Shown piece after piece: positions 16,295-24,908 of a stretch of 64,000 bases of DNA (its first letter is position 1; every line of letters begins with the position of its first letter). The stretch is from JBBRVW01 sp038246545 (GTDB lineage Bacteria; Actinomycetota; Actinomycetes; JACCUZ01): positions 1 through 64,000 of the forward strand of contig JBBRVW010000002.1 of assembly GCA_038246545.1 (NCBI GenBank), written 5' to 3'. Made by a program: the position numbers and the translations under genes. The notes beneath the pieces were generated by a model. That model had not been told where the DNA came from and searched no databases. It worked only from the letters and a program-made list of their open reading frames with translations.

Positions 16295-17089
16295 ATGAGC
16301 GTCATGAAGCGGCTCAAGCTCATCTTCAGCGCCAAGGCCAACAAGGCGCTCGACCGGGCCGAGGACCCCCGCGAGACCCTCGACTACTCCTACGAACGCC
16401 AGCTCGAGATGCTGCAGAAGGTACGCCGCGGCGTGGCCGACGTCGCCACCTCGCGCAAGCGCCTCGAGCTGCAGCTGCAGAAGCTGCAGGCGCAGTCGGA
16501 CAAGCTCGAGGCCCAGGGCCGCCAGGCACTGGCCGCCGGGCGCGAGGACCTCGCTCGCGAGGCGCTCACGCGCCGGTCCGCCGTGCAGCAGCAGCAGGCC
16601 GACCTGGCGACACAGCACGCGCAGCTGCAGGCCGAGGAGGAGAAGCTCACCCTCGCCTCGCAGCGGCTGCAGGCCAAGGTCGACGCCTTCCGCACCCGCA
16701 AGGAGACCATCAAGGCCACCTACACCGCGGCCGAGGCGCAGACGAAGATCGGCGAAGCCTTCTCCGGCATCTCCGAGGAGATGGGCGACGTGGGGCTCGC
16801 CGTGCAGCGGGCCGAGGACAAGACCCTGGCGATGCAGGCCCGCGCCGGGGCGATCGACGAGCTGCTGGCGAGCGGCGCCCTCGACGACGCGTCCGGCACG
16901 GCCAAGGACGACATCACCGCCGAGCTGGAGCGGATGTCGAGCACCAGCGACGTCGAGCTCGAGCTGGCCCGGCTCAAGGGCGAGATCGGCGCCGGCCCCA
17001 CCCCGGACGCCCTGGAGGCCGGCAGCCCCGGCAGCACCGGCAGCACGTCCGCCCCCACCGCGACGCCGGTCGAGGAGGAGAAGCAGTGA
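16295..17089 (+). CDS. pspA: PspA/IM30 phage-shock membrane-maintenance protein
   Basis: A 264-residue, almost wholly helical coiled-coil protein. The start MSVMKRLKLIFSAKANKALDRAEDP is the amphipathic membrane-binding helix plus the DP turn typical of PspA/IM30, and heptad-rich helices run to about residue 220, followed by a Gly/Ser/Thr-rich tail. PspA forms ESCRT-III-like assemblies on stressed inner membrane. ATG at 16295 has GAAGGGGGT upstream. A TAGGCT box near 16238 could be the -10. It is the first gene of a four-gene cluster with pspAA, htpX and pspAB, overlapping pspAA by GTGA. Confidence 0.93.
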   Translation: MSVMKRLKLIFSAKANKALDRAEDPRETLDYSYERQLEMLQKVRRGVADVATSRKRLELQLQKLQAQSDKLEAQGRQALAAGREDLAREALTRRSAVQQQQADLATQHAQLQAEEEKLTLASQRLQAKVDAFRTRKETIKATYTAAEAQTKIGEAFSGISEEMGDVGLAVQRAEDKTLAMQARAGAIDELLASGALDDASGTAKDDITAELERMSSTSDVELELARLKGEIGAGPTPDALEAGSPGSTGSTSAPTATPVEEEKQ

Positions 17090-17370
17090 TCGTCCGGGTG
17101 CTCGGCGAAGGGCAGTACACCGTCGACGACGCGCACGCCGAGCTGCTCAACGGTCTCGACGCCGGCCTGGAACGGGCAGTCGAGGCGAGTGACGAGGCCG
17201 GCTTCCGGTCCACGCTCGCCGACCTGCTCGCGCAGGTGCGGGCGGTGGGGGAGCGGCTGTCCGACGACTCCCTCCAGGAATCCGACGCCCTGCTGCCCGA
17301 CGAGAGCAGCACGCTCGAGGAGGTCCGCCTGATGCTGACCGACTCGGACGAGGGCCTCATCCCCGGCTGA
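17086..17370 (+). CDS. pspAA: PspA-associated protein PspAA
   Basis: A 94-residue protein beginning VIVRVLGEGQYTVDD, with LLNGLDAGLERAVEA and a C-terminal EVRLMLTDSDEGLIPG, the signature of the PspAA domain. PspAA binds PspA and occurs only in such clusters. Its GTG start overlaps the pspA stop by four bases (GTGA), so translation is coupled. No membrane segment. Confidence 0.88.
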   Translation: MIVRVLGEGQYTVDDAHAELLNGLDAGLERAVEASDEAGFRSTLADLLAQVRAVGERLSDDSLQESDALLPDESSTLEEVRLMLTDSDEGLIPG

Positions 17371-17382
17371 TCCGAGGCACCC

Positions 17383-18279
17383 ATGGCACGCACCCGATAC
17401 GTCCCCGACCGCGGCCTGTCCGCCCGGATGGGTCTCACGGTCTTCCTGCTCGGGCTGCTCTACGTCGCCCTGATCGCGCTGGTCACCAGCTACACCAGCC
17501 TCGCGCTGGGGCTCGTCATCGCCGGCGGAGCCCTGTTCGCGCAGTGGTACTTCAGCGACCGGATCGCGCTCTACGCCATGCACGGCAGGGTGGTGACCCC
17601 GGCGGAGGCACCCGAGCTGCACGGCATCGTCGACCGGCTCTGCGCGCTGGCCGACATGCCCAAGCCGACCGTCGCGATCGCCGACTCCGACGTGCCCAAC
17701 GCCTTCGCCACCGGCCGCACCCCGAAGCGTGCAGTCGTGTGCGCGACCACCGGGATCATGGCGCGTCTCGACGAGCGCGAGCTCGAGGGCGTGCTTGCCC
17801 ACGAGCTGTCACACGTGGCGCACCGCGACGTCACCGTGATGACGGTGGCCTCCGTCGTCGGTGTCCTCGCCGGGTTCCTCACCCGCATCGTCATGTTCTC
17901 GGGCATGGGCCGCCGGCGGGACAGCAACGGCGGCGCGCCCGCCGTGCTGGTCGTGATGCTGGTGTCCATGGTGGTCTACGCGCTGGCCTTCCTGCTGACC
18001 CGCGCGCTCTCGCGCTACCGCGAGCTCGCGGCCGACCGCGCCGGGGCGTTCCTCACCGCCCAGCCGTCGGCGCTCGCCTCCGCTCTCACGAAGATCAGCG
18101 GCGACATGGGTCGGATCCCCAGCCGCGACCTTCGCGAGGCCGAGCCCTACAACGCGTTCTTCTTCGCTCCGGCCGTGGCACCGGGTTTCACGCTCTCGTC
18201 GCTGTTCTCGACGCACCCGCCGCTGCAGAAGCGCCTCGATCAGCTCGCCGAGATCTCCGCGACGCTGTCGCGGCCGTGA
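17383..18279 (+). CDS. htpX: Membrane metalloprotease HtpX (M48)
   Basis: A 298-residue integral membrane zinc protease. Two N-terminal membrane segments (about 20-60), the zinc site LAHELSHVAHRD (HELSH at about 140-144), two more membrane segments (about 160-205) and the third ligand region RELAADRAGAFL follow in the family order. HtpX degrades damaged membrane proteins. Position after pspA-pspAA and overlap (GTGA) with pspAB show that it belongs to the membrane-stress module. Length matches the family. Confidence 0.94.
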   Translation: MARTRYVPDRGLSARMGLTVFLLGLLYVALIALVTSYTSLALGLVIAGGALFAQWYFSDRIALYAMHGRVVTPAEAPELHGIVDRLCALADMPKPTVAIADSDVPNAFATGRTPKRAVVCATTGIMARLDERELEGVLAHELSHVAHRDVTVMTVASVVGVLAGFLTRIVMFSGMGRRRDSNGGAPAVLVVMLVSMVVYALAFLLTRALSRYRELAADRAGAFLTAQPSALASALTKISGDMGRIPSRDLREAEPYNAFFFAPAVAPGFTLSSLFSTHPPLQKRLDQLAEISATLSRP

Positions 18280-18851
18280 GCTTGCTCGGCAAGCTGCTCG
18301 GCCGCAGCACCCCGCCGGAGCCGACGCTCGACCAGCTGTTCGCCCTGACCGACGCCACCCTCACCCTCCAGGCCGGGATCGGACTGCGGCCCACCGGTCT
18401 CGGCTCGGTCGCCTACCGGGCAGCCGAGGGGCGCGCGTCCGGCGACGTCACCGCCGACGCGGAGGCGCTGGTGGAGTCCGGCGGCGGGCCGGATGTCGAG
18501 CGCAGCGTCGACTCGTTCGGCTACACCTGGCTGCTGCTGCGGCACGACGCTGCCGACACCCCCGGGCTGGTCACCGACCTGCACGCGGTCAACTCCGACC
18601 TCGTCGCCGCCGGGTTCGGGCCCACCCTGCTCTGCTCGCTCGTGACCCTGGACGACGGTGCGGGCCGCCGCGTCGGTCTCGTCTACCTCTACAAGCGCGG
18701 TACCTTCTACCCGTTCGCGCCCACCGGCGCGCAGAGCCGTGACACGGCCTACGAGCTGCAGATGCGCGCCGCGGTCGGCGCCGACCTCCCGGTCGAGCCC
18801 GACCTCGCGCGCTGGTTCCCGGTCTGGGGTGCGCCCGGCCTCGCGGGCTAG
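18276..18851 (+). CDS. pspAB: PspA-associated protein PspAB
   Basis: A 191-residue protein starting VSLLGKLLGRSTPPEPTLDQLFAL, the usual beginning of PspAB, with FGYTWLLLRHDA and VYLYKRGTFYPFAP motifs and a C-terminal ARWFPVWGAPGL. PspAB co-occurs with PspA and PspAA in actinobacteria and has no proven biochemical role. GTG at 18276 overlaps the htpX stop. This completes the pspA-pspAA-htpX-pspAB operon. Confidence 0.88.
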   Translation: MSLLGKLLGRSTPPEPTLDQLFALTDATLTLQAGIGLRPTGLGSVAYRAAEGRASGDVTADAEALVESGGGPDVERSVDSFGYTWLLLRHDAADTPGLVTDLHAVNSDLVAAGFGPTLLCSLVTLDDGAGRRVGLVYLYKRGTFYPFAPTGAQSRDTAYELQMRAAVGADLPVEPDLARWFPVWGAPGLAG

Positions 18852-18929
18852 CGCTGACCAATACACGTCACGGCGTCGACACGGTCACCCGTGCGCTGCT
18901 CGACGCACGCGGCACGGGAGGATGCGCGG

Positions 18930-19955
18930 GTGAAGGTCCTCGTCGCCCCCGACCGCTACGGCGTCGAGCTGACCGCTGCCGAGGCTGCCGACGCAGTGGC
19001 GCTGGGGTGGAGCCGCAGCGCCCCCTATGACGAGCTGGACCTCCTGCCGCTGTCCGACGGCGGCCCCGGCTTCGTCGACGTCCTGGCCGTTGCCCTCGGC
19101 GACGGCACCGAGACCGGTGTGGTGACGGTGCGCGGGCCCCTCGGCGACCCGGTGCCCGCTCGCGTCCTCACCCAGGGCGGCACGGCGTATGTCGAGGCCG
19201 CGGAGGCGGTCGGCCTGCACCTCGTCGACCCGGCCGACCGGGACCCGCTGCAGGCGTCGTCGTACGGCGTCGGGGAGCTGCTGCTCGCCGCGGCCGCCAC
19301 CGGCGCGACCCGGCTGGTCGTCGGGGTCGGGGGCACCGCGACCACCGACGGTGGGCGCGGGCTGGTCCGCGCCCTGGAGGGACGCCGCGACGAGCTGGCC
19401 GGCTGCGAGGTGGTCGCCGCCACCGCCACCGACGCGCCGTTGATGGGGCACTCCGGTGCCGCGCACGGCTTCGCCTCGGCCAAGGGGGCCGACCGGCACG
19501 CCCGTGACCTGCTCGAGGAGCAGCTGCGCACCTGGGCCACCGAGACCGACGGCGGGCTGGCGGTGCGTCCCGGCGCGGGCGCCGGCGGCGGCATCGGGTT
19601 CGGCCTGCTGCTCCTCGGTGCCGAGCGCGTCAACGGGACCGCCCTGGTCGCCGAGCTGGCGGGGCTCGAGGAACGGGTGCGCGGTGTCGACCTGGCGCTC
19701 ACCGCCCTCGGGGTCTTCGACTGGGAGTCGCTGCGCGGCCGGGTCGTCGTGGGTGTGACGCGCGCCGCCCAGCACGCCGGCCGTCCCACCGTGGTGCTGG
19801 CCGACCGGGTCGATGTGGGCCGCCGCGAGCTGTCGTCGGCGGGGGTCGACGCGGCCTACGCCGTGGCCGACCTGCCGCTCGGCGGTGATCCGCTGGGGGC
19901 TGCCGACCGGCTCTCGGTGCTGGCAGCGCGGGTCGCCCGCACCTGGTCGCGCTGA
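18930..19955 (+). CDS. Glycerate kinase (GlxK/GarK type)
   Basis: A 341-residue kinase phosphorylating D-glycerate. It starts VKVLVAPDRYGVELTAAEAADA, where the family has KVVIAPDSFKGSLSA, and continues with LLPLSDGGPGFVDVL, SSYGVGELLLAA, GVGGTATTDGGRG and GAGAGGGIGFGLLLLGA. Odd points: PDRYGVELTA deviates from the canonical PDSFKGSL, so the phosphate-binding lysine is replaced. GTG at 18930 has GGGAGGA eight bases upstream. It stands alone between the psp operon and erpA. Confidence 0.87.
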   Translation: MKVLVAPDRYGVELTAAEAADAVALGWSRSAPYDELDLLPLSDGGPGFVDVLAVALGDGTETGVVTVRGPLGDPVPARVLTQGGTAYVEAAEAVGLHLVDPADRDPLQASSYGVGELLLAAAATGATRLVVGVGGTATTDGGRGLVRALEGRRDELAGCEVVAATATDAPLMGHSGAAHGFASAKGADRHARDLLEEQLRTWATETDGGLAVRPGAGAGGGIGFGLLLLGAERVNGTALVAELAGLEERVRGVDLALTALGVFDWESLRGRVVVGVTRAAQHAGRPTVVLADRVDVGRRELSSAGVDAAYAVADLPLGGDPLGAADRLSVLAARVARTWSR

Positions 19956-20135
19956 CGGGTGCGCCGGCCGCGCGGCGGCGTGACGCGGGCCACAGCAGGC
20001 GCACCGGCCGGGCAGAGCCGGGTTGTTGTGTCACCATGGACGAGAAGCACCAGACGGAATGAACAGCGCCGGCGACAGGTTCGCCGGAGGAGCAGCACCC
20101 TCCCGCCTGACCCCGGAACTCCCAGGAGCACCCAG

Positions 20136-20504
20136 ATGACCGTCCAGGACCAGACCACCGAGCAGGCCACCGAGCCGGCGACCGGCATCGTCCTTACCGA
20201 CACGGCCGCGTCGAAGGTCAAGAGCCTGCTCGAGCAGGAGGGTCGTGACGACCTCGCCCTGCGCGTGGCCGTCCAGCCGGGTGGCTGCAGCGGCCTGCGC
20301 TACCAGCTCTTCTTCGACGAGCGGACGCTCGACGGCGACGTGACGACCGACTTCGGCGGCGTGGGCGTCGTGGTCGACCGCATGAGCACGCCGTACCTCG
20401 CCGGCGCGACCATCGACTTCGTCGACACCATCGAGAAGCAGGGGTTCACGATCGACAACCCCAATGCCGGCGGCTCGTGCGCCTGCGGCGACTCGTTCCA
20501 CTGA
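20136..20504 (+). CDS. erpA: Iron-sulfur cluster insertion protein ErpA (HesB/IscA family)
   Basis: A 122-residue A-type carrier that hands Fe-S clusters to apoproteins. The three cluster cysteines are present: Cys51 in PGGCSGLRY, and Cys115 and Cys117 in GGSCACGDSF. The N-terminal ~18 residues are a polar extension. ATG at 20136 has AGGAG seven bases upstream. A hairpin terminator follows at 20554-20589. Position near the respiratory genes is the common actinobacterial arrangement and fits supply of clusters to the Rieske protein and others. Confidence 0.94.
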   Translation: MTVQDQTTEQATEPATGIVLTDTAASKVKSLLEQEGRDDLALRVAVQPGGCSGLRYQLFFDERTLDGDVTTDFGGVGVVVDRMSTPYLAGATIDFVDTIEKQGFTIDNPNAGGSCACGDSFH

Positions 20505-20553
20505 CCCACCCGCGGCCGGCCGGCTGACACCGGCGGTCGCAGCGTCCGTACGT

Positions 20554-20589
20554 CGACGGCCTGGTCCCTCCCGAGGGGCCGGGCCGTCG
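20554..20589. terminator. Hairpin terminator between erpA and a convergent gene
   Basis: CGACGGCCTGGTCCCT pairs with AGGGGCCGGGCCGTCG with two mismatches and a very short loop. It sits between convergent genes and can serve both strands. Confidence 0.65.
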
Positions 20590-20608
20590 CGCGTCCCGGC
20601 TGCCGGTG

Positions 20609-22006
20609 CTACCTGACCGGGCCGAGCAGCACCGTGCCGGTGGCGCCGTCCTCGACGGTGCGCAGTCCGAGCGGCGCGTCGAGGGTCACCGTGCGGTGCC
20701 GCTCCTGGGCGAGGTCGATGCAGACCTTTCCCGGCTGCGGTGTGGTGGGCATCAACCAGAGGCGTACCCGCCGGTCGTCCTGCACGGTGCGGATGCCGTA
20801 GGAGTAGCAGCCGGCCACGCCGCCCCAGAAGGTCACGTCGAGCGTGCGGTCGTCGGCGCCGCGTGTCACGGAGGTGAACTGCGACTGCGGGTCGGGGACG
20901 GGCTCGCCCGGCCCGGTCGACGGGGGTACGGCGCTCGGCGTCACCGGTGGCACGGCGACTCCGCCCGAGCCGGTCGATCCCGAGGAGCCGCCGGACGAGC
21001 CGCCGCTGGTGGCGTCGGCGCGCTGCACCAGCCGCGGCTCGACCGCCACCTGGACGAGCGGGTAGTCGGAGCCCTCGACCCGGAAGAACCACGCCGGCAC
21101 CAGCAGATAGCCGTCGGACGACTGCTGCAGGGACAGGCCGAGGTCGGCGCCCGTCACGGTGACCGGACCGCCGCACGGCACCGGGTCGCTGCCCTCGGGC
21201 AGCGGCTCCGGGCAGGCCATCAGCGGCATCGGCAGCGGCGTGCGCCGCAGCAGCTGGAACGCGTCGGCGGCGGATACGACGGGGTAGTTGCCGTCGGCAC
21301 CGGCCTGCACCAGCCAGCCGGAGCCGCTGTACACGCGCGCCCCGTCGCGGTCCTGCACGAGCGTGGTGCGCAGCCCCCAGGTGGGCAGGCCGCCGACTCG
21401 CGGGTCGAGGGAGTACAGCTCGGTGCCGTCGGGCTGCTCGACCCGGCCGCTGTCGTGCGCCTGGTCGTTGCCCAGCCCGAGGGCTTCCAGCACCGCGTCG
21501 CGGGTCGGCAGGGCGACAGGGGGAGCGACCTCGGTCGTGCTGCTCCCGTTCGTGTCCGCGATCCGGGTGCACGGGAGCTCGGCGATGACGTCGTCGGAGG
21601 CGACAGGGGAGTCCGGGGGCGGCGCGACCGCGCAGCCGACCGTGGCGGTGCTGCCGGTCGTCCACTGCCCGGAGGCATCGACCGAGAGAGAGGGCGCGAG
21701 GCCGGCAAGGGCCGCCCTCAGGTCGGACGGGTCGACCGGGGCGAGCCGCCGCACGCTCGCGGTGCCGGGGCCGTCCGCCAGGTCGGCGCCGTCGGCGAGG
21801 GAGTAGCGCGGGTCTGCGGTGGCGCCGTCGGCCGGGGTCCAGCCGACCAGCCGCAGCGGCTTCCGTGAGACGGCGTCGCTGCCGCCGGAGCCCGGGCCGA
21901 CGCCGGCCACGTCACCCCGCAGGGCCAGCCAGGTGCCGCCCACGGCCACGAGGACGAGCACGGCGACAGCGAGCGGCGCCCAGCGGTGTGCGGTCCGGTC
22001 TCCCAT
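20609..22006 (-). CDS. Membrane-anchored extracytoplasmic protein of unknown function
   Basis: A 465-residue protein with one N-terminal membrane helix (APLAVAVLVLVAVGGTWLAL, about 10-29) and a long exported part. The exported part has several cysteines (VGCAVAPP, LPCTRIA, MACPEPLPEGSDPVPCGG, VAGCYSYG, KVCIDLAQ), a Gly/Ser linker (SGGSSGGSSGSTGSGG, about 350) and Pro-rich stretches. Short repeats of a beta-rich type, YPVVSAADAFQLLRR, resemble secreted actinobacterial proteins that no name fits. The ATG at 22006 is chosen because the membrane helix follows directly; GGCATGGGAG gives no clear Shine-Dalgarno. I do not recognise the family. Confidence 0.7.
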   Translation of the reverse strand: MGDRTAHRWAPLAVAVLVLVAVGGTWLALRGDVAGVGPGSGGSDAVSRKPLRLVGWTPADGATADPRYSLADGADLADGPGTASVRRLAPVDPSDLRAALAGLAPSLSVDASGQWTTGSTATVGCAVAPPPDSPVASDDVIAELPCTRIADTNGSSTTEVAPPVALPTRDAVLEALGLGNDQAHDSGRVEQPDGTELYSLDPRVGGLPTWGLRTTLVQDRDGARVYSGSGWLVQAGADGNYPVVSAADAFQLLRRTPLPMPLMACPEPLPEGSDPVPCGGPVTVTGADLGLSLQQSSDGYLLVPAWFFRVEGSDYPLVQVAVEPRLVQRADATSGGSSGGSSGSTGSGGVAVPPVTPSAVPPSTGPGEPVPDPQSQFTSVTRGADDRTLDVTFWGGVAGCYSYGIRTVQDDRRVRLWLMPTTPQPGKVCIDLAQERHRTVTLDAPLGLRTVEDGATGTVLLGPVR

Positions 22007-22041
22007 GCCTGTCCGACGCAGCGCGCCGGTGACGGGTTCCG

Positions 22042-22230
22042 TCAGTCGCCGTAGCTGTCGAGACCGGCGACCACGCTGCGGGCCCGCTCCGGGATGAGCA
22101 GCACCCGCCGCCTCGGGATGGGGACCTCGAGCAGGTGCCGGGTGACCTCGGCGGCGTCGGCGACCAGGTCGTCGAGGGAGCCCGACTCGGTCCCGGAGGG
22201 GCCGTCGGCCTGCGGCACGGTGGAGGTCAC
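22042..22230 (-). CDS. Small hypothetical protein
   Basis: A 62-residue reading frame with good actinobacterial codon use, ending EVTRHLLEVPIPRRRVLLIPERARSVVAGLDSYGD. It has no signal peptide or membrane segment. GTG at 22230 is a guess; no Shine-Dalgarno is seen. It lies between the secreted protein gene and the divergent PfkB gene. I cannot name a family. Confidence 0.45.
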   Translation of the reverse strand: MTSTVPQADGPSGTESGSLDDLVADAAEVTRHLLEVPIPRRRVLLIPERARSVVAGLDSYGD

Positions 22231-22325
22231 CTGTCGAGCGTCGCACGCCGCCACTGCAGGCGGAACGCCTACCGGTCGGTAGTCTTCCCGTGTCGCCGTA
22301 CGCCCGTCCGACCACCGGAGCACCC

Positions 22326-23312
22326 GTGCGCATCGCCGTCACCGGCTCGATCGCCACCGACCACCTGATGACCTTCGAGGGCCGGTTCACCGACTCGCTC
22401 GTCGTCGACCAGCTGGACAAGATCTCGCTGTCGTTCCTCGTCGAGGACCTCGACGTACGTCGAGGCGGCATCGCCGCGAACATCGCGTTCGGCATGGGCT
22501 GCCTCGGGCTCGACCCGGTGCTGGTCGGTGCCGTCGGCCAGGACTTCGCCGACTACCGGTCGTGGCTGCAGCGGCACCGCGTCGACACCGGCTCGGTGCA
22601 CGTCTCCGAGCTGCGGCACACGGCCCGGTTCGTGTGCACCACCGACGACGACCACGCGCAGATCGCCAGCTTCTACGCCGGTGCCATGCGCGAGGCGCGC
22701 GACATCGAGCTGGCACCCGTCGCCGACCGCATGGGCGGCATCGACCTGGTCGTCATCTCGGCCAACGACCCCGAGGCGATGCTGCGGCACACCGAGGAGT
22801 GCCGAACCCGCGGCTACCCGTTCCTCGCCGACCCCGGGCAGCAGATCGCCTGGATGGACGGCGCGGGCATCCGCCAGCTCATCGACGGCGCCACCTACCT
22901 GTTCACCAACGAGTACGAGGCCGCGCTCGCCGAGCAGAAGACCGGCTGGTCGGCCGAGGAAATCCTCGGCCGCGTCGGCACCCGCGTCGTGACCCTCGGT
23001 GCCAAGGGTGCCCGCATCGACCGCAAGGGCGAGCCCACGCTGCACGTCGAGTGCGCGCCCGAGGACCGCAAGGTCGACCCGACCGGGGTCGGCGACGGCT
23101 TCCGCGCCGGCTTCCTCGCCGGGCTCGAGTGGGACCTCCCGCTGGAGCGGTGCGCACAGATCGGCAGCCTCCTGGCGACCTACGTCATCGAGACCAAGGG
23201 GACCCAGGAGTACGAGCTGGGCCAGCGTCGCTTCCTCGAGCGGTTCGAGGCGGCCTACGGCCCGGACGCAGCGGCTGACGTCGCGCCGCGCGTGCGCTGC
23301 CCCCGGCCCTGA
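22326..23312 (+). CDS. PfkB-family carbohydrate/nucleoside kinase (adenosine kinase-like)
   Basis: A 328-residue ribokinase-fold enzyme: RIAVTGSIATDHLM at the start, DVRRGGIAANIAFGMGCLG for the substrate-binding GG motif, LADPGQQIAWMDG, LFTNEYEAAL, and the catalytic DPTGVGDGFRAGFLAG anion-hole motif near residue 255. The aspartate of GDGFRAG is the expected base. Actinobacterial genes of this type near ctaC are usually annotated adenosine kinase or carbohydrate kinase; the substrate is not decided here. GTG at 22326 has CGGAG five bases upstream. Confidence 0.88.
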   Translation: MRIAVTGSIATDHLMTFEGRFTDSLVVDQLDKISLSFLVEDLDVRRGGIAANIAFGMGCLGLDPVLVGAVGQDFADYRSWLQRHRVDTGSVHVSELRHTARFVCTTDDDHAQIASFYAGAMREARDIELAPVADRMGGIDLVVISANDPEAMLRHTEECRTRGYPFLADPGQQIAWMDGAGIRQLIDGATYLFTNEYEAALAEQKTGWSAEEILGRVGTRVVTLGAKGARIDRKGEPTLHVECAPEDRKVDPTGVGDGFRAGFLAGLEWDLPLERCAQIGSLLATYVIETKGTQEYELGQRRFLERFEAAYGPDAAADVAPRVRCPRP

Positions 23313-23341
23313 TCGCCTGACCGCGCTCCCCGCGAGCCCCC

Positions 23342-24043
23342 GTGGTGTCCACGCACGTGCCTGTCGAGCCGCCTCCGTCGCGGTGGGCCTTCGGCGACGT
23401 CGGCGCGGCGGCGGCCGGCGAGGAGCTGCTGGCGGTCGGCGCCGACCTCCACCCGGGCACGCTGCTCGGCGCCTACCGGGCCGGCCTCTTCCCGATGCCC
23501 GTCTCCCGCCGCGGTCCGGTCGGTTGGTTCTCGCCCGACCCGCGCGGGATCCTCCCGCTCGGGGCGCTGCGGGTGCCGCGGTCGCTGCGCCAGGCCTGCC
23601 GGCGCTACGAGATCCGGGTCGACACGGCGTTCGACGAGGTGGTGCGCGGCTGCGCCGACCCGAAGAGGCCGGGCGGCTGGATCCGGAAGGACGTCCGCGC
23701 CGGCTACCGCCGGTTGCACGACCTGGGCTGGGTGCACAGCGTCGAGGCGTGGTCCACCGGGCCGGACGGCCGGGACCGGCTGGCGGGCGGGCTCTACGGC
23801 GTGTCGGTGGGCGGCCTGTTCGCGGGGGAGTCGATGTTCCACCGGGAGCGGGACGCCTCCAAGGCGGCGCTCGTCGGGCTGGTCGGGCTCCTCGGGGCCG
23901 ACGGCCGGGACCGGCTGCTGGACGTGCAGTGGGCGACCGAGCACCTCGTCTCGATGGGGGCGGTCGAGGTGGCCCGTCCCGCCTACCTGGCGCTCCTCGC
24001 CGAAGCCCTCCCGCTGCCCCCTCCGGAGTGGCCTCTGGAGTAG
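23342..24043 (+). CDS. aat: Leucyl/phenylalanyl-tRNA-protein transferase
   Basis: A 233-residue enzyme that attaches Leu or Phe to N-terminal Arg or Lys of proteins, marking them for ClpS-ClpAP. Family motifs: LLAVGADLHPGTLLGAYRAGLFPM, GWFSPDPRGILPL, WI-x-K-D-V-R-AGYRRLHDLGWVHSVE, GGLYGVSVGGLFAGESMFHRERDASK and DVQWATEHLVSMGAVEV. The length is normal. GTG at 23342 is assumed. It ends only 65 bases before ctaC, whose promoter box TAGGGT overlaps its stop codon. Confidence 0.94.
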   Translation: MVSTHVPVEPPPSRWAFGDVGAAAAGEELLAVGADLHPGTLLGAYRAGLFPMPVSRRGPVGWFSPDPRGILPLGALRVPRSLRQACRRYEIRVDTAFDEVVRGCADPKRPGGWIRKDVRAGYRRLHDLGWVHSVEAWSTGPDGRDRLAGGLYGVSVGGLFAGESMFHRERDASKAALVGLVGLLGADGRDRLLDVQWATEHLVSMGAVEVARPAYLALLAEALPLPPPEWPLE

Positions 24044-24047
24044 GGTG
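24042..24047 (+). promoter_or_regulatory. Possible -10 box for ctaCDF
   Basis: TAGGGT overlaps the aat stop codon (TAG) and would start a transcript near 24054, about 54 bases upstream of the TTG start of ctaC, leaving space for its AAGGGG ribosome site. Confidence 0.45.
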
Positions 24048-24107
24048 CTGACCGCGTTGACGACCGCCGGGAGTGGCCTCCGGCACGACCATCGACAAGG
24101 GGCAACG

Positions 24108-24908
24108 TTGGGTCCGTCCGGCACGCAGCAGCCGCGTCGTTTGCGGCGCGCAGGCCGAGCTCTCACGCTCGGTGGCCTGCTCCTCATGTCGCTCACCGCG
24201 TGCGCGTCGGAGGACCTGCCGACCTTCGCGATGCCGGTGCGCGACGCGACCGACCAGTCGAACCGGATCCTGTCCCTGTGGCAGGGCTCCTGGATCACCG
24301 CGCTGTCGGTCGGCGTGATCACCTGGGGTCTGATCCTGTGGCCCGTCGTGGCGCACCGGCGCAAGCGCAACGCCACCGGGCTGCCGCCGCAGACCCGCTA
24401 CAACCTGCCGATCGAGGTCTTCTACACCGCTGTCCCGCTCATCATGGTCGCCGTCTTCTTCTACTTCACGGCGCGTGACGAGGACCGCATCATGCAGACC
24501 TCGGCCAACCCCGACCACCGGATCACCGTCACCGGCATCCAGTGGTCGTGGCAGTTCACCTACGCCAGCGACAGCGGGCCGGACACCACGGTGACCGGCA
24601 CGCCGGGCAAGCCGCCGACGCTCTACCTGCCCGAGGGCGAGAGCGTGCAGTTCCGCCTGCACTCCAACGACGTCATCCACTCGTTCTGGGTGCCGGCGTT
24701 CCTCTTCAAGATGGACGTCATCCCGGGTCGGACCAACAAGTTCGAGATCACCCCGAAGCAGCTGGGCCGGTTCCGTGGCAAGTGCGCCGAGCTCTGCGGC
24801 CAGGACCACGCCCGGATGCTTTTCAACGTCAAGGTCGTCACGCCGACCGAGTACCAGGCCTACCTGAGCCAGCTCGAGCAGCGGCTCGCGAACGGGAGCG
24901 CACAGTGA
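24108..24908 (+). CDS. ctaC: Cytochrome c oxidase subunit II
   Basis: A 266-residue lipoprotein subunit of the aa3 oxidase. A lipobox LLMSLTAC ends at about residue 32; two membrane helices follow (about 55-75 and 95-115), and the extracytoplasmic CuA domain carries [13 protein letters not shown] and [12 protein letters not shown], with all CuA ligands (His, two Cys, Glu, His, Met). The TTG at 24108 is preferred over an upstream GTG at 24045 because AAGGGG lies five bases before it and the upstream codon falls inside the promoter. GTGA overlap with ctaD. Confidence 0.93.
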   Translation: MGPSGTQQPRRLRRAGRALTLGGLLLMSLTACASEDLPTFAMPVRDATDQSNRILSLWQGSWITALSVGVITWGLILWPVVAHRRKRNATGLPPQTRYNLPIEVFYTAVPLIMVAVFFYFTARDEDRIMQTSANPDHRITVTGIQWSWQFTYASDSGPDTTVTGTPGKPPTLYLPEGESVQFRLHSNDVIHSFWVPAFLFKMDVIPGRTNKFEITPKQLGRFRGKCAELCGQDHARMLFNVKVVTPTEYQAYLSQLEQRLANGSAQ

